Positions 43,501-44,391 of a DNA stretch of 44,391 nt are shown piece by piece. Source of the stretch: CAZKHG01 sp964552655 (GTDB taxonomy: Bacteria; Bacteroidota; Bacteroidia; Bacteroidales; Tenuifilaceae). The notes below the pieces were generated by a model, which was given only the letters and a program-made list of their open reading frames with translations, ran no database searches and was not told the origin of the DNA. The position numbers and the translations under genes were made by a program. The stretch covers positions 1 through 44,391 of the forward strand of contig CAZKHG010000025.1 of NCBI GenBank assembly GCA_964552655.1. Direction: 5' to 3'. Numbering within the stretch: the stretch's first letter is position 1; the number at the start of each line of letters is the position of its first letter.

Positions 43501-44391
43501 ACAATAACCTTATAACCATTTTGCAGATTTGTTGCAACTGTGACACCATCGCTCTGGTAAACCTCAAATGTTGCCCCGGTTGCTGGGGTTAAATTTGACT
43601 TAAAGGTTGATAGTGGTGTGCTCCAAATTGCATCTGAAATGGTTAGTAATCCCTGATTTATAGTGTAAAGAGAAGAAATTATTGTTGCATCAGTGCTTGG
43701 TGGTGCTAGGGTATTAAATGGCACCTCTTCTCCATAGGCTGTGCCAAAGCTATTGGTGGCATAAGCTCTTACGTAGTAAGTTGTAGTAGTTGCTAATCCA
43801 CTAAGAATGCTTGTGAACGAACCAATACCTGCACCGCTTGTAGTCTTATCATTATCTATAGTTGGATTATGCGCAGTACTCCAGCAAACACCCCGTGCAG
43901 TAACAGTTGAACCTCCCTCGGAGGTTACATTGCCACCGCCGGTTGCGCTAGTAGAGGTAATTCCAGTAATAGAACTTGTGGTTACAATTGGTGTTGTAAG
44001 CGACTCATCTTTTAGGCAACGGACTGAGAAACCAATAAACTTATAATTACTAGTCTTGGATATAATAGTGCTAGAGTGACTCAAACTACGGTACCATGCT
44101 TCTGTTAAAGATGCTTCCAAGGTCGACCACCAATAACCAACGCCACCAATATTTTCAAAAGAACCACCTGGGAAACGATCACCGCCTGGAAGCCCAGTGA
44201 ATCCGCTCTCATTAGTAGCACCAGTATTTGGACTGGTAGTCCAATGTTCAGTTCCAACTTCCTTTAACTTTCCTCCTGCAATACTACTTCCACCTAGATA
44301 CGTTTCAAGTGTTGACCATTCGGTATCACCCGGCACATGCCATCCGGTTGGGCAATGGTTACGTGAATCAGAAACCGAATAGAAATTGTAA
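40542..44391 (-). CDS. Giant T9SS-secreted multidomain protein, 5'-truncated by the window edge
   Basis: The reading frame runs open to the right edge of the window; the bases there encode NFYSVSDSRNHCPTGWHVPG, a FISUMP-domain sequence, so a GTG at 44336 is not the start. From N to C I see: the partial FISUMP domain, an Fn3-like domain (about 43710-43990), five cadherin-like/DUF5018-like sandwich repeats (42395-43705) and a Kre9-type domain (42110-42390). A Big_5-like domain (41775-42110), an InlB-like repeat, two PKD-like domains and an Ig-like domain follow. The end is a type A T9SS sorting domain (YPNPANGYINIELVS ... LKPGIYIIEI). It is secreted through the T9SS. Binding to a surface or polymer is inferred; no enzymatic domain is visible. 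The barrel gene follows 10 bp downstream. Confidence 0.85.
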   Translation of the reverse strand, partial: YNFYSVSDSRNHCPTGWHVPGDTEWSTLETYLGGSSIAGGKLKEVGTEHWTTSPNTGATNESGFTGLPGGDRFPGGSFENIGGVGYWWSTLEASLTEAWYRSLSHSSTIISKTSNYKFIGFSVRCLKDESLTTPIVTTSSITGITSTSATGGGNVTSEGGSTVTARGVCWSTAHNPTIDNDKTTSGAGIGSFTSILSGLATTTTYYVRAYATNSFGTAYGEEVPFNTLAPPSTDATIISSLYTINQGLLTISDAIWSTPLSTFKSNLTPATGATFEVYQSDGVTVATNLQNGYKVIVTAEDGVTKKTYTIVIVPPSTDATITSLVYTVNSTDNTIVNIPISETLSLFKSNLIPAAGATFEVYLSDETTVASDLQTGYTVICTAEDGTTKKTYTITINTLPSTETDILSFTLTQQTASAVINATNHTVDIEVAYGTNPSALAPTITISGGATINPASNVSQNFTNPVTYTVTAEDGVTTQDWTVTVTVALNTDATVSSSSYAVDNSVNTITSISWDETLAVFRSNLTPAADATFEVYQGDGTTVATDLQTGYKVIVTAQAGNKKTYTVTLNPEPNHGTDFINFSLANQAGVPTINTTDHSIIVELLYGSSPVFLVAEFTLSAGAKAAVNSVDQVSGLTTNDFSIPVVYSVTAEDGYTVQNWVVTVTVQPALILIEPLGGETFYSGSDMNIHWQANYSGFVDIALTNTVTSAVEVLLSSQSSAAIVYSYAIPPAKSGTFKVRISKSDNNSEFVESGVFTIVDQIPPTISALIPSDGSANIAISTNLSLTFSEPIQKGSGNIVIRQVDDNSAVSTIEVNNSLVSISGNIATIDLPSDLSKGREYYVNIDPLAFLDMAGNSFGGISGSATWNFTTVLYYINVSFDSNVGNVTGAGSYLYNQLVNIVATPNTNYHFTSYTENGTEVSTSSTYQFNATSDRDLVANFTPDNIICSPVAGNVTLCQGTATSAYTTSSYDALSYVWELTPSSAGIITGTGSTGTVAWYAGFGGSAQVRVHGVNGSINAPWTSPLDITVTPFVPSSEIFGQNPVCAGQQRAEYWVAENSNLNYSWNVTSGSIYSGQGSRAIEVNWLSAGTGSVNLTQTAKTNGSCSYTLPRNITINSGSPAPKPEVKWKKKANILVCTSNIDYTAYQWYLNENAINGATNNYYWANTNQGSYKVEVTYSGGCKNFSGSVLVNSPPGIAENMSTYPNPANGYINIELVSEEVGMGKINIYDTYGMIKRVENINKPEVEFTHNLDIQELKPGIYIIEIEIDGQKVSKLKVVIL
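42395..43705 (-). repeat. Five tandem cadherin-like/DUF5018-like protein repeats
   Basis: Within the giant gene, five units of about 85-95 codons recur, starting near 43705, 43455, 43199, 42931 and 42674. Three (STDATI...) have the cadherin-like beta-sandwich ending TAEDGVTKKTYTI; two (the third and fifth) are DUF5018-like, ending YTVTAEDGVTTQDWTVTV. At DNA level the copies share stretches such as the codons for VTAEDG, so intragenic recombination is possible. Confidence 0.7.

Noticed and set aside
42395..43705. CRISPR-like spaced repeats
   Set aside because: The repetition is in-frame protein domain repetition of about 260 bp with degenerate copies, not short identical repeats with unique spacers.
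44334..44336. GTG as the start codon of the large right-end gene
   Set aside because: The frame stays open to the window edge, and the upstream bases encode a typical FISUMP sequence, so the gene is cut by the window rather than starting here.

Overview
The window is a chromosomal segment of a member of the Bacteroidota, probably a Bacteroidales/Marinilabiliales-type organism. The evidence is: a PorQ-type secretion gene linked to cmk and ispH, a type IX secretion (T9SS) C-terminal sorting domain, a TonB receptor with a carboxypeptidase-like N-terminal domain, DUF4296/DUF5777/DUF5689 proteins, an AT-rich genome, and promoter-like elements of the Bacteroidetes TTTG / TAnnTTTG type rather than sigma70 boxes. 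No tRNA, rRNA, CRISPR array, insertion sequence, phage gene or plasmid gene was recognised.

Layout. 1-2.9 kb (+): polyprenol-phosphate mannosyltransferase, dihydroorotase and a DUF4296 lipoprotein, overlapping at its 3' end a convergent aspartate kinase. 4.2-6.8 kb: class I fructose-1,6-bisphosphatase, an M23-like lipoprotein and a small acidic protein. 6.9-12.3 kb (-): porQ, cmk, ispH and priA. 12.5-18.5 kb (+): a nitroreductase, then a four-gene unit (haem-binding lipoprotein, DUF5777 barrel, YceI, and a membrane beta-propeller/SpoIIE phosphatase) ending in a strong hairpin terminator. 18.5-25.6 kb: a leftward unit of TonB receptor plus two DUF5689 OB-fold lipoproteins, divergent from an exported endonuclease/exonuclease/phosphatase-family enzyme. 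25.6-29.1 kb (-): hpt, adk, obg, PAP2 phosphatase and kdsB. 29.4-32.8 kb (+): purE, a PorV/PorQ-like protein translated from TTG, and a helix-hairpin-helix outer-membrane protein. 32.8-37.4 kb (-): recJ, lipB, lipA and an M23 endopeptidase. 37.5-44.4 kb (-): a giant T9SS-secreted multidomain protein (cut by the right edge), a beta-barrel protein and an exported caspase-family protease, ending in an intrinsic terminator.

How the parts relate. Much of the window is housekeeping (pyrimidine, purine, lysine/threonine, isoprenoid, lipoate and gluconeogenic enzymes, replication restart, repair and ribosome assembly). Three accessory blocks stand out. The TonB receptor/DUF5689/nuclease block looks like an extracellular nucleic-acid processing or uptake module. 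The haem lipoprotein/DUF5777/YceI unit carries a one-piece sensor-phosphatase, so it may link envelope redox state to signalling. The adhesin-like/barrel/caspase operon puts an exported protease with an intact His-Cys dyad beside a T9SS substrate. The functions of these three blocks are inferences from domain content and gene order.
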